Assembly: GCA_945860575.1 (NCBI GenBank)
Contig: CAMAQQ010000095.1
Span: 1-5,499 of the forward strand
Direction of reading: 5' to 3'
DNA: 5,499 nt
Origin: Ferrithrix thermotolerans DSM 19514
GTDB lineage: Bacteria; Actinomycetota; Acidimicrobiia; Acidimicrobiales; Ilumatobacteraceae
Positions within the stretch are counted from its first letter, which is position 1. Each line of letters starts with the position of its first letter. Shown one piece after another: positions 5,063 to 5,499 of the stretch. The notes below the pieces were generated by a model that saw nothing but the letters and a program-made list of their open reading frames with translations, was not told where the DNA came from and did no database searches. The position numbers and the translations under genes were made by a program.

Positions 5063-5499
5063 ATGAGTTTCGTCCCACAACGACTCAGGTTCACTGCGTT
5101 ACGTGCGTCACTGCGTTGGGTGCGTTGGGCAATTTTCGCCTTGATTTTGTGGATTTTTGTGATACCGATCGTGCCTGGATTTGGCGATGCACTGAAGAAA
5201 CTCAGCGAAGTTAAAACAGAGTGGCTCGTATTAGGTATTTTTCTTGAATTTACAGCGCTGTTTTTCTATTCAATGTTGACGCATGTCGCGCTTGGTGAAG
5301 ATGCAAGCAAAGTGAGTGTCTGGACGTTATTTAGAATTCAACTTTCAACCAGGTCACTCGGCAGTCTCGTGCCTGGCGGTTCGGCTGCGAGCAATGCCTT
5401 GGGTTATCGAATGCTCACATTGGCTGGTGCCGAGGGCCGTGATGCTGGTTTTGCTTTGGCGACTGCTGGTATCGGGTCAGCGGTGATGCTCAATTTAAT
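5063..5499 (+). CDS. LPG-synthase TM / flippase-like integral membrane protein, N-terminal part (runs off the right edge)
   Basis: 145 residues are visible in an open frame that continues past the window. The N terminus is short and arginine-rich (RLRFTALRASLRWVRW), then a hydrophobic segment at about 21-38 (AIFALILWIFVIPIVPGF). A second hydrophobic segment lies at 53-72 (EWLVLGIFLEFTALFFYSML), then FRIQLSTRSLGSLVPGGSAA at 90-109, and a further hydrophobic stretch begins near 128. The SLVPGGSAASNALGYRML block and the spacing of segments resemble the membrane domain shared by lysylphosphatidylglycerol synthases (MprF-like), AglD and YbhN-type proteins, which handle lipid-linked substrates. Stand-alone members are mostly uncharacterised, so no substrate is proposed. 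The start at ATG 5063 is supported by the TAATAT box 6 nt upstream. It is divergent from the acyl-CoA dehydrogenase, with 58 bp between start codons, and has no obvious metabolic link to it. Confidence 0.72.
   Translation, partial: MSFVPQRLRFTALRASLRWVRWAIFALILWIFVIPIVPGFGDALKKLSEVKTEWLVLGIFLEFTALFFYSMLTHVALGEDASKVSVWTLFRIQLSTRSLGSLVPGGSAASNALGYRMLTLAGAEGRDAGFALATAGIGSAVMLNL
5112..5129 (+). repeat. Tandem 9-bp duplication inside the membrane-protein gene
   Basis: TGCGTTGGG occurs twice in tandem (5112-5120 and 5121-5129), and TCACTGCGTT occurs twice nearby (5091-5100 and 5108-5117). The region encodes LRASLRWVRW, the basic stretch just before the first membrane segment. The repeats keep the frame and look like a small expansion of positively charged residues. 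Confidence 0.5.

Noticed and set aside
5091..5129. GCGT-rich repeats as a possible regulatory or recombination site
   Set aside because: They lie inside a coding frame, preserve it, and simply encode an Arg/Trp-rich stretch before a membrane segment.
1..5499. Search by eye for tRNA, rRNA, CRISPR, insertion sequence, toxin-antitoxin or phage signals
   Set aside because: No cloverleaf-like or array-like repeats, terminal inverted repeats or matching protein motifs were seen; the window is filled by seven ordinary genes.

Overview
This is a bacterial window of ordinary dense coding with short gaps, seven genes and no mobile, phage, CRISPR or RNA-gene signal. The protein types resemble those of Actinobacteria, most likely class Acidimicrobiia: an actinobacterial-type class I fumarase, a long-form acyl-CoA dehydrogenase, a CitE-like CoA-ester lyase, and two conserved proteins I associate with that class. 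Base composition is moderate (roughly half GC by eye), with many A/T-ending codons. That would suit a small-genome aquatic (freshwater or marine) Acidimicrobiia lineage better than a high-GC soil one. The lineage is an inference from remembered family resemblance, not from a search.

Left part (1-1690): a fumarate hydratase cut by the window edge and a cysteine-free thioredoxin-fold protein both read leftward. A protein with a distant resemblance to the eIF-2B alpha/beta/delta / sugar-phosphate isomerase fold reads rightward, head-to-head with the thioredoxin-like gene.

Middle part (1691-5004): a CoA-ester lyase of the malyl-CoA / beta-methylmalyl-CoA lyase type and a HAD-family hydrolase form a likely two-gene rightward operon. 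It converges, across only 29 bp, on a leftward 536-residue acyl-CoA dehydrogenase with the N-terminal extension expected of (2S)-methylsuccinyl-CoA dehydrogenase. Lyase and dehydrogenase together point to the ethylmalonyl-CoA pathway of acetyl-CoA assimilation. That pathway passes through methylsuccinyl-CoA and mesaconyl-CoA to beta-methylmalyl-CoA, which is cleaved to glyoxylate plus propionyl-CoA. Fumarase would act on the succinate/malate it feeds into the TCA cycle. The other pathway enzymes (crotonyl-CoA carboxylase/reductase, ethylmalonyl-CoA mutase, mesaconyl-CoA hydratase) are not in the window.

Right edge (5063-5499): the start of a multi-spanning membrane protein of the LPG-synthase TM / flippase-like family, divergent from the dehydrogenase. 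A short region between them holds promoter-like elements and a 12-bp palindrome.

No start has a good Shine-Dalgarno sequence. Three have a TANNNT hexamer exactly 6 nt before the start codon and others come close, which suggests leaderless transcripts and guided the choice of start codons. I found no clear undescribed system. The best leads are the two uncharacterised head-to-head genes and the split ethylmalonyl-CoA-type gene pair.
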